Source: Mariannaea sp. PMI_226 | Taxonomy: Eukaryota; Ascomycota; Sordariomycetes; Hypocreales; Nectriaceae | DNA: 64,000 nucleotides | Direction of reading: 5' to 3' | Assembly (NCBI GenBank): GCA_024336345.1 | Contig: JANFOG010000014.1 | Span: 124,001 to 188,000, forward strand | The notes under the pieces: model-generated | Told to the model about the DNA's origin: nothing | Seen by the model: only the letters and a program-made list of their open reading frames with translations | Database searches by the model: none | In this document: in pieces, positions 11,091 through 23,000 of the stretch | Layout of the letters: each line of letters opens with the position of its first letter | Numbering within the stretch: the first letter of the stretch is position 1 | Position numbers and translations under genes: made by a program

Positions 11091-11654
11091 GATCAATGTG
11101 ACGAAGGCGAAGAAGTTGACGTGAAATATACTGTAAAAATCGAAGGCTGTATGCAAGCAGATGTCGACTGACTCGACTCGCCTGACTGCGTCATGATAAT
11201 CTTCCCCTCGCCTAGAGGTTTACGCGCCTGTGCTGTGTGTGGCGCAGTTGTCTGGGCGGTTAAATAATTCTACTTAGCGACCAATGGAAACATTTGCTAT
11301 TTTCTGTTGGGCGGTTGGCCTATTGTTTCAAGTAATAAATTCTTCACTGTTTACACATCCTTGTTCGAAGGGGTGAGGAAGAGGACCGTTGCAAAAACAA
11401 TAAATAAATAATGAATGAATAACTGCTGTGAAGGATCATCTAGCATCTTATCCACAGCAGAAACTGCTGTCTGGAATTCCTCTTTCAAACTTGTTGCAAC
11501 TCAGTTACATGCATATAACACGAAACTTCACTGTTCGTAGCGTGTCGCCTCCGTATAAATGTGGACAATAAACCAGACACGCAATATTTTAAAACACTGG
11601 GCGCGAGAAGAGAAATATCAAGAAAGTAGGAAAAGCAGGCAAAGATACGTGACC
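11091..11654. other. Intergenic, promoter of the unknown gene
   Basis: Holds the promoter of the minus-strand gene starting at 11090 and the 3' flank of the metalloprotease. The short open frame at 11485-11709 overlaps the protease 3' end and has no coding character. Confidence 0.5.
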
Positions 11655-13232
11655 CTAAGCAAACGCGATGTAGTCTGCAGCACCTGAGAAGATGTTCGAG
11701 TTTGCCCACCCATTAATGTGCCAGTCAAAGCCGTCAGCAGATACGTTGCTCACGCCCACCTTAATCCGCAAGTTCTCGCTATTCTCGACGCTGAACCTCC
11801 GCAAGGCCACCAGTACCTTGGGCGCATTTTCGAACATGCCGTCGGGGAGGTCCACTCGTCCGTACGTTTCGAGCTGCGGGAGCCTCTCGTTCCGGACGTC
11901 CCCCGTGCCAAAGGTGCCGCTTACTAGACCCTTCCTGTTCTCCTGGTGCGCGAGCCAGGTCACTGACGCTCCGTACAGGATGCTGTCCCCCCACGTCTCT
12001 ACGGAAAGATCGAAACCCTCAGCCGTTACATTTTCTGCGAGTGCCATAGTCCGCCACCACTTGCCGCTGTCAATGTCGAGCATCTTGTACCAGACAACGA
12101 CCCGTGGTGCCCCGGACGAGAAGGGCCGCCTGAAGGCGACACGTCGCGATGTCTTCTGCTTGGGCTCCCACCAGGGGTGGTCCTCGCTCGTGGAGAACTC
12201 GCCGCCCTGTATCTCCGGGTCGTCAACTGCAAAGGTGCCCCAGGTGCACCCCAAACCGTAGGCTTTGGTGTCCGACCAGTGGCTAAGGCGGATGTCCGCC
12301 GAAGTTGTGGTGACTTGTTCTGCAACGGCCTGCACGCGGACATTGCGCTCATGGTCAGCGTCGATATAGTTCAGTCCTATGGCGATAAAAGGCGGCGCCT
12401 GGAAGTCCCACGCGAAGTTGGCACGCTTGGTCAGCTCCTGCGACGTCAGTGGAGGGTCCTGGATCTCCATAGTATAGAAGCTGTCCAACATGCCGCCCTC
12501 GAGGGGGTACGTGCGGCTCATGAAGCCCTTATCTGTCTGAGAGAGTGAAGTGTTCCATCCCACTGATGACCCGTCAAGAGTCAGCTCGGCGGGATAGGCG
12601 TAGATCATTATGGACCCCTTGTCAAACGCGGAGAACTGCGTCTCTGAGGCTGGGTACTTCTCCAATAAGGAACTGCGGATCGTAGCGTCGTCCCATCCAT
12701 TAGTGCGCCTATAGTACTCCAGCACGGCCTCTTCATTCCACGGAATGCCAGCGGCAGGGGACTGGTGCTCGTGGTAGCAGCCGAGGGCGTGGCCGAACTC
12801 GTGCAGGACGACCCTGCTGATCTCATCGTCAGGGCTGTCGTCATTTAGCCAGCCAAAGTTCATAGTTTTCTGGCCTTGTGAAATAGCCCCGTTGTCTGTT
12901 CCGAGGTAGGACCAGGAGCCGCCGCCGTCACCGACGGAGATACGTATTTCGGTGTCACCCGAGTCGACCCATGTGAACTTGATGTTAGCGTATCTGGGCC
13001 ACTCGTTGGCGCAGTCACGAATTTTGCCCTGGATTCTGGGCGTGCCGTCGAGGAAGCGGATGCGGAGCTCGCGGCCGGGTTTCCACATACGCTGGATCGG
13101 AAAGGCAAGGCGGTCTTCCCCGTTCTTAGCACCGGCGTTACTCGGACGCTCCTGGAGGGCTAAGCGTCTGGCGGCCTCGGTGAGTTCATCCGGAACGCGG
13201 CGGAGGGCGCAGATGTGGATTGGCTGAATCAT
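11655..13232 (-). CDS. Astacin-like zinc metalloprotease with three C-terminal H-type lectin repeats
   Basis: Single-exon protein of about 525 residues (start MIQPIHICALRRVP at 13232; an in-frame Met at 13247 is 5 residues earlier). Near residue 145 it has HEFGHALGCYHEHQSP, the extended zinc site HExxHxxGxxHE of metzincins, and about 60 residues later SIMIYAYP in the Met-turn position, both typical of M12-like peptidases. After a short linker follow three copies of a roughly 70-residue module with patterns such as PPFIAIGLNYIDADHERNVR, then SADIRLSHWSDTKAYGLGCTW; this is the H-type lectin (agglutinin/discoidin) pattern, which in other proteins binds N-acetylgalactosamine. So a protease is coupled to a likely sugar-binding tail. 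No signal peptide is visible at the N-terminus, so secretion, if any, would be unconventional or need an unseen 5' exon. Confidence 0.88.
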   Translation of the reverse strand: MIQPIHICALRRVPDELTEAARRLALQERPSNAGAKNGEDRLAFPIQRMWKPGRELRIRFLDGTPRIQGKIRDCANEWPRYANIKFTWVDSGDTEIRISVGDGGGSWSYLGTDNGAISQGQKTMNFGWLNDDSPDDEISRVVLHEFGHALGCYHEHQSPAAGIPWNEEAVLEYYRRTNGWDDATIRSSLLEKYPASETQFSAFDKGSIMIYAYPAELTLDGSSVGWNTSLSQTDKGFMSRTYPLEGGMLDSFYTMEIQDPPLTSQELTKRANFAWDFQAPPFIAIGLNYIDADHERNVRVQAVAEQVTTTSADIRLSHWSDTKAYGLGCTWGTFAVDDPEIQGGEFSTSEDHPWWEPKQKTSRRVAFRRPFSSGAPRVVVWYKMLDIDSGKWWRTMALAENVTAEGFDLSVETWGDSILYGASVTWLAHQENRKGLVSGTFGTGDVRNERLPQLETYGRVDLPDGMFENAPKVLVALRRFSVENSENLRIKVGVSNVSADGFDWHINGWANSNIFSGAADYIAFA

Positions 13233-14249
13233 GATGTAAGAGTACACTTTTTAAGTCCTTGTTTGGAAAAGTGATACAGTTGATAGCTAAGCTGTAAGAA
13301 TGTTGAAAATTGAAAGAGTATGGTGTCGGTGTATTTTGGTGAAGGGGCATTAACTGTAGTTCCAGGCACAACATTTTATACTCAATCTGAGAGAGGCAGA
13401 AATAAAAGTGCAAATGTACGGCGCGGCGTTGAAGATGCTGGCTTTCGGATCAAAGATCTCTTGGCGCCTATCAACCGACTCGACAGGAGCATGATGAAAG
13501 CCAATCCGTTGCAGTACTTCCAATCGAAGCCCAACATGCGTCCGTAGAACCCACTGGCAACGTCAGCCAAGCCTTTGTTGCAGCTCCAGGGCTCCAAGGC
13601 TGATCATGAAGACCCCTGTTATTTTCATGCAGTAAGACGGTGATGACAGGACGCCGATTACATTGCCGGGCACCTCGTCAGACGGCGACCTAAAAACGCC
13701 ATGTTGAAGGAGAGAAAACCGTTGCATCTGATGCTTCGCTTGACCGTGTTTCTGTGGCTTACCATGTCATTAGGACAGCATGCCATAGCTGCAGAATAAC
13801 CAGGTAATATTGAGAGACCTCATCTCAATTTCAATAGGCAGAACGGTTCAGACTCTCGGTTGCGTCCGGTCACTGTCTACCATGTTCTTTTATCCTAGAA
13901 ATGTACCTTTTCATCAATGGGCTCGTATGCCATTCGTGATGGTATGGTGTAAGTACAGAATGCTCGTTTTGAGTCCAGATCTTCCTTGCCGACCTGGCCT
14001 AGTTTTGGTGCGTTGTTGGTGAGGACGATTGCACTGAACGATGCAGAAGAGCGGCGAAAAATTAATCTATTGATGAACGATTATTCTAAGGGTTTTTTTG
14101 TTTTAAGATCAATACCTAGGAGACTGATTATCTAAACGTCATGACTGCGGTCCATATATTGCCTGAAGATCGCTGTGAACCTTCTGTGAACGTAGAGAAG
14201 GTCGACTAATATTACGTGCGCTCCGCTATAAGATGAGGTGCTTGGGTTT
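13233..14249. other. Intergenic, metalloprotease promoter
   Basis: About 1 kb between two minus-strand genes. It should contain the metalloprotease promoter and the 3' flank of the Thr-rich gene. Short open frames here show no motif and no coding bias. Confidence 0.5.
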
Positions 14250-16019
14250 CTAATGGCTGTTGCACATAGGCGGGTACTTGCTAGGATACTTGGTCTCCTT
14301 CACCACAATCGTCTTGGTCTTCGTTGTGACCGAGCCACACTTGACCCTTGTAATCTTGACAATCTTGGTAGGATAGACTGTCTTTGTGACGGCAGCGGGA
14401 GTCTGGTGGATCGTGACGGTAGCAGGGGTTGCCGCAATATGGCGAGTAGTAGAGCCAAAGATGGTGCGTGTAGACTTGTGAATGGTTGTCAAGACGACAG
14501 TCGGTCGTTTGGCTGTGGACGTGACCGTCTTCGTAGTGACTGGAGTTGTCGTGACTGTGGCGGCCACATTCGAGCAAACTGTGGTTGTAGGAACTTGGGG
14601 GGTTTTGGTTGAAGTCTGAACCTTGGTTGTGGTCTCAAATTTGGTCGACACCGTCGTCACAGTTGCTGTTGGGGTAGCACCTGTGGCTACAACCGTTGCC
14701 GTGTTGGTAAGAAACTCAGTTGTGGTATCTGCGTCATAGCTGCAGGTCGTGACGGTGGCCGGGTCAGGCGTCACGGTAATGGTATTCGTCGAGGTCAATG
14801 TGTCTCCAAGGTTCATCGTGGATGTGCTGGTAACATGTTGGGTAATGATGGCACTCGTTACAGTCGTCACTGCTGGCACACCGCATTGAAGTGTACCACC
14901 ATCGCGCTTTTGGATATGGTTCACTGCAACACACGTTCGGGATACAATTGATGTGACAAAAGCTGTCTTGGTTAAGACTTGGGGCTTGCCCGTAACGGTG
15001 TGCACCTGGGTAATGGTCTTGACCGGGGCGTACTTGGTACGTGTTGGCGTCTTAGCATGGACTGTGACCGTCTTTTGCTTGTCTCGAATGGTGGCTGTGC
15101 AGTACTTAGTAGTAGATGCAGACTGGCTGATAGTCTTGATGGATGTCGACGGGCGAGGTGTGACAGTCTTGGTGATCGACTTGGTTTTCACTGGAGCCGC
15201 CTTGGTAATAGTGCCAGTGGTGCAGTGTTTAGTCGACGTTTGCTGCAGAATGGTCGACGTTGATGTGCTAGTTTCCGTAGCTGTTTGCGTCACGCTCTCA
15301 GTTTTCGTGATGTACACAGCGTCGGGCGTTGAAGTCGTCGTGGACGTCACTGTCTTTGTCTGTAACACGGTATTGGTCCCAGATACGCACCGACTGCTAG
15401 TTGTCACCTGGTCCAGGGTGGTAATCGTCGAGGTAGAGATTGTGACATCGCTCGAGATGGTGTTTGTGGCCGTCGCAGTCTGGGTTACGGTGGCTTCTAC
15501 AAAGACTGTGTTTTGGGTCGTCGGGTTAAAAGTGATGCGTCCAGTGGTTGTCGTTGCCCCAGCCGACCGCACTCCGAGATGCGTCACAGTCACCGGGGCG
15601 CCAGGCTTCAGACTAGCAGCGAAGACTAAGAATGTCAACGTGACAGTCTGCAGGGAGTTGGCGACCACAGTAGAGCCCTGGTTTGGGAGTTGGCCCGTAG
15701 TGGTCGAAACAACACCATCGTTCCTGGTGAATGCAACGTTTGCCTTTTCAACTTCATTATAGCACGGGCTGCACAGATAGGATTTGTCAGTTCTCTTGTG
15801 TCACGATGATAATAATGGCTAGCAGAGGTAGGCCAAAACTCACCAAACGAGGAAATTGAGGGCCAACAAGGCCGTGCCCACTGGCTGAAACACACAGACA
15901 CCCCCATCTTCACTATCAGCATATAATGGGATCAAAGTGTCACAGGCGTATTGACCGCAGTCAGCAAAGACAATGCCGACAAGGCAAGCCCAGAAGGCTA
16001 GAAAATAAGAGGGAATCAT
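14250..16019 (-). CDS. Secreted Thr/Ser/Val-rich low-complexity protein
   Basis: Two exons, 15844-16019 and 14250-15768, separated by a 75-bp intron (donor GTGAGT, branch CTGAC, acceptor GTGCAG), encode 564 residues. The first exon supplies an ATG at 16019 and a clear signal peptide (MIPSYFLAFWACLVGIVFA), then a Cys-containing head (DCGQYACDTLIPL, GGVCVFQ). The rest is dominated by TVT, TKT, TST and similar runs with spaced single Cys residues (SSRCVSG, TKHCTTG, TKYCTAT, SRTCVAV, VTTCSYD, TTVCSNV, RVKCGSV), giving an irregular repeat of about 50-60 residues. The composition predicts dense O-mannosylation and an extended cell-surface or extracellular protein. It ends in a hydrophilic KYPPMCNSH tail, so no GPI anchor is predicted. 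The function is unknown; an adhesin- or wall-related role is only an inference. Confidence 0.8.
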
Positions 16020-17536
16020 GGCTTCCCAGGTGTGTAACGAGCGGCGGGGTTGAACAAGATCAGCGAGCCTTCACAAACTGGCTCCTCTATCCTCTATGTA
16101 TACAAAGATTAACTACAGATTGCGGAGCATGGAGCAGAGATTAATTGCTACGTTGAGCCTTTGTGGTTCTCGAAGGCCGGTCTAGTGTTGACAAGCGAGT
16201 GGCCAAAATGCCTAATGCGTGTTAAGCCAGGGGTTTTATTAGCATATTCAATAGTCTCGTGCTCTCTATCAATAGTCTGTTTTAGAATAGGGAATAGATC
16301 CTCACATTCTAGCTTTCAACAGGGTAGAGATATCAACAAGAAGCAATAACTCCGTGTCCAGGTGAGTTACTAAGAATAAAGCATCACCTTTTGAGACAAT
16401 CTCCATCAGTCCATTTGTACTGTGCTTTCTGGCAGATATTGATGTTGATCAGCTCTAGACATAGTAAATATGGGGAAACCCGACACGGCGAAAACCGACT
16501 TTAGCTCAATAATGCAAAGAGGTGGGCCAATATTAGTTCCACCCATCTCGGCAGAGTTTTTACCTTATGTAAAGATGGCATGGTCAACAAACTAACAAAA
16601 GTCCTTTGGTGTTGAATGTGGATTTTTTCAATATTTGCTCTCCTTGCTGCTGCATGCTCTCAACAATATAAATAGACTGCAGAGGACCTTGATCTATGAA
16701 AAATGGATATTTTCGACCATACATAACGACACAAACCGACCGCATGTTTGGAAATTAGTTATAAGAAAATTGTTCTTGTATTTTCATATAAATATAGCAT
16801 GTGCTCACGGGATTAGTCGGGAATATGTGAGAGTGGTGTGGGACAAAGAACCGCGGTTCAGGCCCGGAGGCGGCCCGGAGGCTTTTGCGCCACCTCTCTC
16901 CCTCATTTGCTCATCACTAACGAACGATCGGGAGGCGTAGTGTCTAATGTAACCACATGGTCGATTGAAAAGGGACGAACCAGGTAGCGATTGGGTTGTG
17001 CTGGTAGATATCTGTGCCAATATTCCACTATGCGACTTGCAAGAAAAGCAAGGCATTTTTTTTCTAAATGCCTAATATTATGGCGACAAATAAGTTTATT
17101 GAGGTCCGACAACGCCTATTTATTAATTAATCCTGGAAAATAATAACTGCGCCCAACCTTTTCGCGTTGCAGTGGAGTGGCTATCCAACCATGAAAATTT
17201 AAGCAGCCAGGAGGACTACCCAGGCCTCGCGACTATATTGTGGTGATAAATATATAATAAACTTTGGTAAAGGTACACAAAATCTAGTTAATCATTGCTG
17301 AAGGATAAGTCTATTCATTCAACTATTACAAGAAGAATATATCATAAGAGTTACAGCAAAGCTATGGCTTCAGCCCTAATACTTCATTCACTCTTGTTAT
17401 ATTCTGGGGATAAAAGAATCAATTATATTGTAGCAAAACTCCCTGCTAATCTAACAAAAAAGGGTTGTGCGCTTACAACAGTTAACATCTAACTTCTGTC
17501 TCAAGTCGTCCAAGTCATCTATCATTTCATTAATCC
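16020..17536. other. Intergenic, promoter of Thr-rich gene
   Basis: About 1.5 kb with AT-rich stretches (around 16650-16800 and 17080-17350) and one GC-rich spot at 16849-16890. No gene is recognised; short open frames have no motifs. Confidence 0.5.
16861..16882. repeat. Perfect tandem 11-bp duplication, CGG/CCG-containing
   Basis: The 11-mer GGCCCGGAGGC occurs twice head to tail, preceded by CCGCGG at 16850. It lies about 850 bp upstream of the Thr-rich gene. It could be a zinc-cluster regulator site or a chance GC-rich duplication. Confidence 0.5.
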
Positions 17537-20084
17537 TTAGACAGTGCAGTAATTGGCATGGTCAAAATCACTCAAGCACAATCTTGTCATGCCATCAGGT
17601 GTCAAAAATGTGGCACCAAATTCAATAGTCCCCACCTTATGGCATCCTTTGCCGCCGTTGTCAGTGGTGGCTGCGGCGTTGTTGAACAAGTCAATGGCAT
17701 TTCCAACCGATATGCAGCCATACCCCGGACCACCATGAGCCTGATCCTTGGCCGCAATAATCAGCGCACATGTTTTGATGTTAGCGTTGTTGACAGCCAC
17801 GCGACACCAGTTGCTGTTCTGTCCGGCACCTCCGTCCTTGCAGTCGTTGGAGCAGATTTGCACATTGCGATCCGTTCCCAGGCTTGCAACAGCCTCCTGG
17901 CAAGCGGTGATTTGTGATACCATGTCCGAGAGAGGTGAGTCGGAGGTAATACAGTCAATCTCGTTGACACCCGGGGGCATGTTGGGGGTGGTGGATGGCT
18001 GGTTGCCATTGCCACCGTGACGGGCCTGCTTGCGAGCTGCTTGCTTTCCGTCGGTGCATTGATCGTCATAGGTAGTGTACCCATCAAAGTTAGCCGCCTT
18101 CTTCCAGGCATCCACTTGGGTACCACCACCGCAGTTGCAAGGCATTATGCGATCGCCCAGTTGCACGTTATAGCTGAGATCGCCAGTATCGCAAACAGGG
18201 ATAGTGAAGGTACCCTCCCAGCTAGTACCACGTTCCCAAGGGTTGGCCCAGCCATCAGTGACGGCCTCTCGGGCACGTGCAATGGCATTATCTCCCTCAT
18301 AGTCGAATTGGTGAGCCTGGTACGCAGCAATAGATGATTCGAAAATATCTTTCAGATCGAGTTGGTAGTTCGTGTCGACCCAGCCAGCGGCCAGCTTGTC
18401 ATGGCCAGTTGGATAGTCCATCTTGCCAGTATCGAAGTTGTTGAGACCAAGGGTGGTTCCCGCTCCAACTGATGCCTCATGCCACCAGTAGAGGTAGTAA
18501 ACTCCGCTTTCGCCCTCTCGGCAGTACTTCATGTCCTGGGGACCCTGTCTATCATCCTCACAGGATCCATCAACATCGGTTGTGTGGGTAATAAAGATTT
18601 TTTGTTGTCGCCAAATGTAGTTGATAGCCTTGGCATTGAATTGCCTCTGCAGATACTGTCTAATCGTGGATAGTTCGGAACTGGATCCTGAAGGATTAAA
18701 TTCCTGCCCTACACGGGGGAGAAAAGAACCTCCTGCAGCATAGTCACTGGAAACCGTTAGCTTTTGTTACTGTGACGAATTCATTCTACTGCTGAAATCA
18801 CTTACGGGAAATGTTGGTCACCCCAAACATTGCCTGTGGCGAGATTCTGTTGCATATCGTTCAGGGCGGTTCGAGTCTGCTCGAAGATGTTTGTCATGAA
18901 GACACTAAGGTCGGAAAAATCGTGGAACGACTGGCTGGCAGGGTACTTGACTATCTCTCTCATACCAGTTCCAATGCCATTGAGCAGAGCACCACTAGCG
19001 GAGGAAGACTCTTTGATGAAGTCGTTGGCCTTGACTTTATCGAGCAGCTTCAGGTAAGACCCTGCAATCGAGAAAACAGAACCTAGTCCAACCAGAAGTT
19101 CCTGCTTTCGCGTTAGCCTCTTGGCCCCGGTCGGCTTTTGCGCAACAAGAGACTCACCCTCAGGAAAAATTCAAAAGCCTGGCTGACTGGAGGGTTGAAG
19201 GATTCTGCAAGATAGGCCGACATTCCTTGAAGATTCAACTGGGTCTCATCAAGTGCCAACTGGTGTGCAAGTCATGTCAGCAATCTTCTTTTGTATGTCA
19301 ATCGACGCCGCCTCTGTTGTAGGGTAACTAACAAGAAAATCTCGAAAGTAATCCTGGAATCCTTGGATAGACTCCAGGACGAAATAGACAGGTCGTGCAG
19401 AAGCTTCGTTTTTGCACTCGTCGCCCCAGTTTCCAGAGCATTTGATGCCTGTTTCATATCAGATATTTGCTAGTTAGACGATGAAAATCAGGGTCTCCTT
19501 ACTCCCGCAGTCCACAGAGCCGAAACATCGATCGTCGGGCTTGGCGCAAGTGTAGGTCTCGGCCTATTGACCCAAGTTAATTACTTTGCTTGCTTCACTT
19601 CAGACCTCAAATTGGGATGGCATACTCCATTGAGATACATGCGTCCAAACAAGTTGACCTAGACATATGGCATATTAGAGAGCTTTCCGCAGATAACCAA
19701 ACAGGTAGACGGAGATGGAGGCAGTAGTAAACTCACGAAATTATTAGGCCACCCGTTGGGAATTACAGCGCTCGTATCAGGGCCGTTACCGCCCAAATAC
19801 GTGCCCCACCAGTGGCTGAACCACTGATCGGTACCTGCGTCCACCCAATTTGTGATGTTAGTGGAGTCCCAGCCAGCCGTACCACAAAATCGACGGTTTA
19901 GGGAGGCCCTTTCACTCAGCCCTGCTGGGCTTGCAGGGTTGAAATGGCCAACTGGAACATGCGGCGAACTGCTGGAGCCGGGAGCGATGTGGCTGGCAGT
20001 GTCGACTGGTCGGGAAACCGGCTTGGCAAGGCCGAGGGCAGGGAGCAACAGGCCAGTGACGGCCGTTGAGCAGGCAATCTTCAT
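17537..20084 (-). CDS. Large secreted protein of unknown function, 7 exons
   Basis: Seven exons can be joined without breaking frame: 19737-20084, 19626-19658, 19563-19503, 19448-19333, 19259-19158, 19101-18806 and 18746-17537, giving 721 residues. All six introns are 54-78 bp with GT donors (GTGAGT, GTATGC, GTAAGG, GTTAGT, GTGAGT, GTAAGT) and AG acceptors, most with a CTAAC/TTAAC/CTGAC branch. The start at 20084 gives a signal peptide (MKIACSTAVTGLLLPALGLA). A Cys-rich segment follows (TYTCAKPDDRCFGSVDCG, IKCSGNWGDECKNEA, PVYFVLESIQGFQDY), then a helical middle, an aromatic stretch (VYYLYWWHE) and a Cys-rich C-terminal half (NCGGGTQVDAW, CSNDCKDGG, NYCTV). I do not recognise an enzyme motif; the middle resembles fungal secreted proteins catalogued only as a domain of unknown function (possibly DUF7872, from memory). 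It is probably exported to the medium or wall. Confidence 0.8.
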
Positions 20085-23000
20085 GGCGGAAAAGATACGA
20101 TGTCCTTATAGAAGGTTATCATGTACAACGAGAAATTGTCTGGAGATCCCAGGAAAATTTACTGAGGAGGGGGATGTGTATGATTATGTACTACCTATAA
20201 TATAGGAATAGCACATTGGTTCTGTTGTAGAATTGATCCACTACTTCAGGCCGCCAGCGATGGCGCTGGATATGCATCACACGATACCCATCCATATTCA
20301 GCAAGGAAAAACCAAAAGTACTGAATTTGATGACTTCCCATGGCGAAGCAGTGATTGATGACGCTCGCGGTTGCGGCTTTCAGAGGTCCCGAAATGGGCC
20401 TTGAACCTGACGGAGACGAATAAGCTGCTCGGTACACAACACGTGCAGTCAGTTTAAATAAAAATAAAAGGTTGAGCACTACCCCAGTATCAATTTCCTC
20501 CAAGACTGGGAGGATCTATCACTAATCTCGTCCTGGCAGCACAAGCCCTGGTGCTTACTATGTCGACCTTTTCTTAAAAGGACTTTGGTTCTCAGCCTTG
20601 CTGGATCGACCAATGAGATATTGTGCTGAGTGACACGAGGTGCTGTTATATATATATCGACTGAGAGCCGACAGGGCTAATGTCACTTCGCGAATTTATC
20701 ATTGACCGAGAGCAACTGTCAAGAGCATGATCGACATGATCTCGGTTTATTATCCGCGCACTTAAACTAGAATGACAGAAGCTTAATAATAGCTTACTAC
20801 ATTGCCAGGAATCTACATTTCCGGATTTCCCGTCATTGGCTCACAGACTAAGTGACTTGAGACAGAAATGAAGTGAACTTCGCGAGATCCGATAGTCATT
20901 CTCAGAATCGTTCTTCCTCAGCCAGCATCGCCCCTCTACTAGCGTTGAACATATTTAGATGGCCATGGAGGAGTTAAGACTGATTCCAGCATCACTCTCA
21001 CATGTACTTTAGTGAGGTGAGAGTTGGTAACACACAGAGAAAAACCCCCGGCCGCCCCATTGCAGAACTCCACAACATGATCGACTTGAAACGAACCTAG
21101 TGTCTTGAAGCGATGGTCTAGCGCCATTACACCCTGTCAGTTTCTCCCTGCCGCACGGTGCGACTGTCCTGACCCTTCTTAGCAGCAATTCACTACTCAG
21201 GACAAAACGGTTGCATTGCACAGGTGTACAACTTGTTAGTCATCGATTATTAACACCGAGCCCTCCTCAAAATGCAAAGCTTTACTTATTTGTGACGGCT
21301 GGGCTTGTCAGGGGTTCCAATTTATTCCAAACCGATAACGAAGGGAGGATCCTCGTTAGCAGTTGAGGCTCGGTGTCCCATCTGGTGCCAAGTCAACGAC
21401 GCACGGGCATCACGGTTAAGCGGAGCTTGGGAAAATGGTACTTGGAACACCGAGGCTCACGAATTGCATGAACGCCAAAATGCACGAATCCTACGAGCTG
21501 TCTTCCATGTTCGTTGTAATTCAGATCTAGGATCAAACGATCATGTCTAAGAATGTTGGCTTTCACCTAAACAATATCAATTTGCAAAAGAGAATCTGTA
21601 TTTGTTGGACACCAGTTTTCCTCAAGTGAGATAGTCTTTGCTTTCATTCTAACTTCACCACTAGCAAGGGGGGAGGTGCACTTTGGTCCATTGACCAGAA
21701 GTTCAGTGTTAATCCCTCGAAAGGAACTCTATTTTTGGATATACCATTCCCCATAACGGCTGGTCGGCAAGGCTTCCACCCGACCAATCCTTGGAGGGTA
21801 GTTCACAGAGCTGGTCAGTTTACCTTGGGAGTCATTTAGAAGTTGAGTCCTCGAATGGTGATTTAGGCAAGTCAGTTTGCCAAATTTTTGGTCATTTTCC
21901 TAACCTATATTTAAGTCTGACTGATGATTATCTGATTGACGTTTAATGAGGTTTATTATTCAATCTGCCGTCGTTGGCCAGAACTATCCCGTTTCTATCA
22001 CACTTCCTTCTCTAGACGGAAACTACATTGTTATGGGTTCAAAACGGAGCAGTGCATTTAAGCAATCTGGTGTATATAGTGCTGTATCAGACAGGCTATT
22101 GACTTCTTATCGCCCAGTGTATTGCTAATTTCCCACCCGGCGTTCTTAAGCACCAATGTGCTCCGGTGCTAATAGCGAACTCTGTGATAACTTCCCTCCT
22201 TTCTCTCTTTTTTTTAGATGACCGTAGCAGCCCCTATCTGGGGCTCGCTGTATAGGAAATACTCCTCATTGATACTACCGATAGTAGTTAGCGCTGTTCA
22301 ACTACATAGAGATCATGCAAGGATGTAAGCAAAATGGTAATGAAGTCAACCTGCGCCTCATCTAGCTTTGATTTTCTAATGTTCAGTTCCATCTTCTGGC
22401 TTAGAGGCTTTTACTTTTATACCTAGTTGTGTAGATAATTGAGACTATGAGTCCTTGTCCTACATCAAAAGCATTACTTTCCTCAGCGAACCCCAGTAAG
22501 TTGTTCTTCCACGTTTCACCAAAGTCGGTAACGCAGGCCGACTTCAAGTGCGTGCTTAATCGTATATGGATCAGAGCGCTATCGGCATACAATCATGATT
22601 ATAACTGTATTGCGATCAGCTGTTTTACGGTGTATTTAATTCACAAACCCAATACTTATAGCAATGATGATTCGAGTGACATTCACTTGACTTTTTTTTG
22701 TTGGTTCCAAAGGAACCACGAAGACGGACCGCACAGAGAGGAATGCCGAAGAAATTATTTCCCTACCACCAGAAGACGGCACGGTACTAACAAGGTATTT
22801 GAAATACTGATATGATTCCAAATGGAAAAGTTCATCTTAAAATCTCGCAAAGCGAGAGAATGGGGTTAGCCGATATGGGATGGAGAAAGGGAGGCTTTTT
22901 ACTAACAGTGGAACCTTACGTGCAGCAAGTCGACCCAACCTACCCTATAATACATTGTGACATCCTGTTGGGTCCTCTGGCCCTAATGAGATTATAGAAA

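Noticed and set aside
14953..15762. Plus-strand frame of 269 codons opposite the Thr-rich gene
   Set aside because: Val/Leu/Trp-rich translation produced by the antisense of ACN/GTN-rich codons; the minus strand has the signal-peptide exon and consistent splicing.
18868..18885. GGTTCGAGTCTGC, reminiscent of a tRNA B-box
   Set aside because: It lies in a coding exon of the secreted protein and no A-box or cloverleaf can be built around it. A similar GGTTCGAAC at about 52062 is inside the ABC transporter.
22447..22815. Plus-strand frame of 122 codons in the gene-poor region
   Set aside because: Composition is random, no motif or signal, and there is no splice extension on either side.
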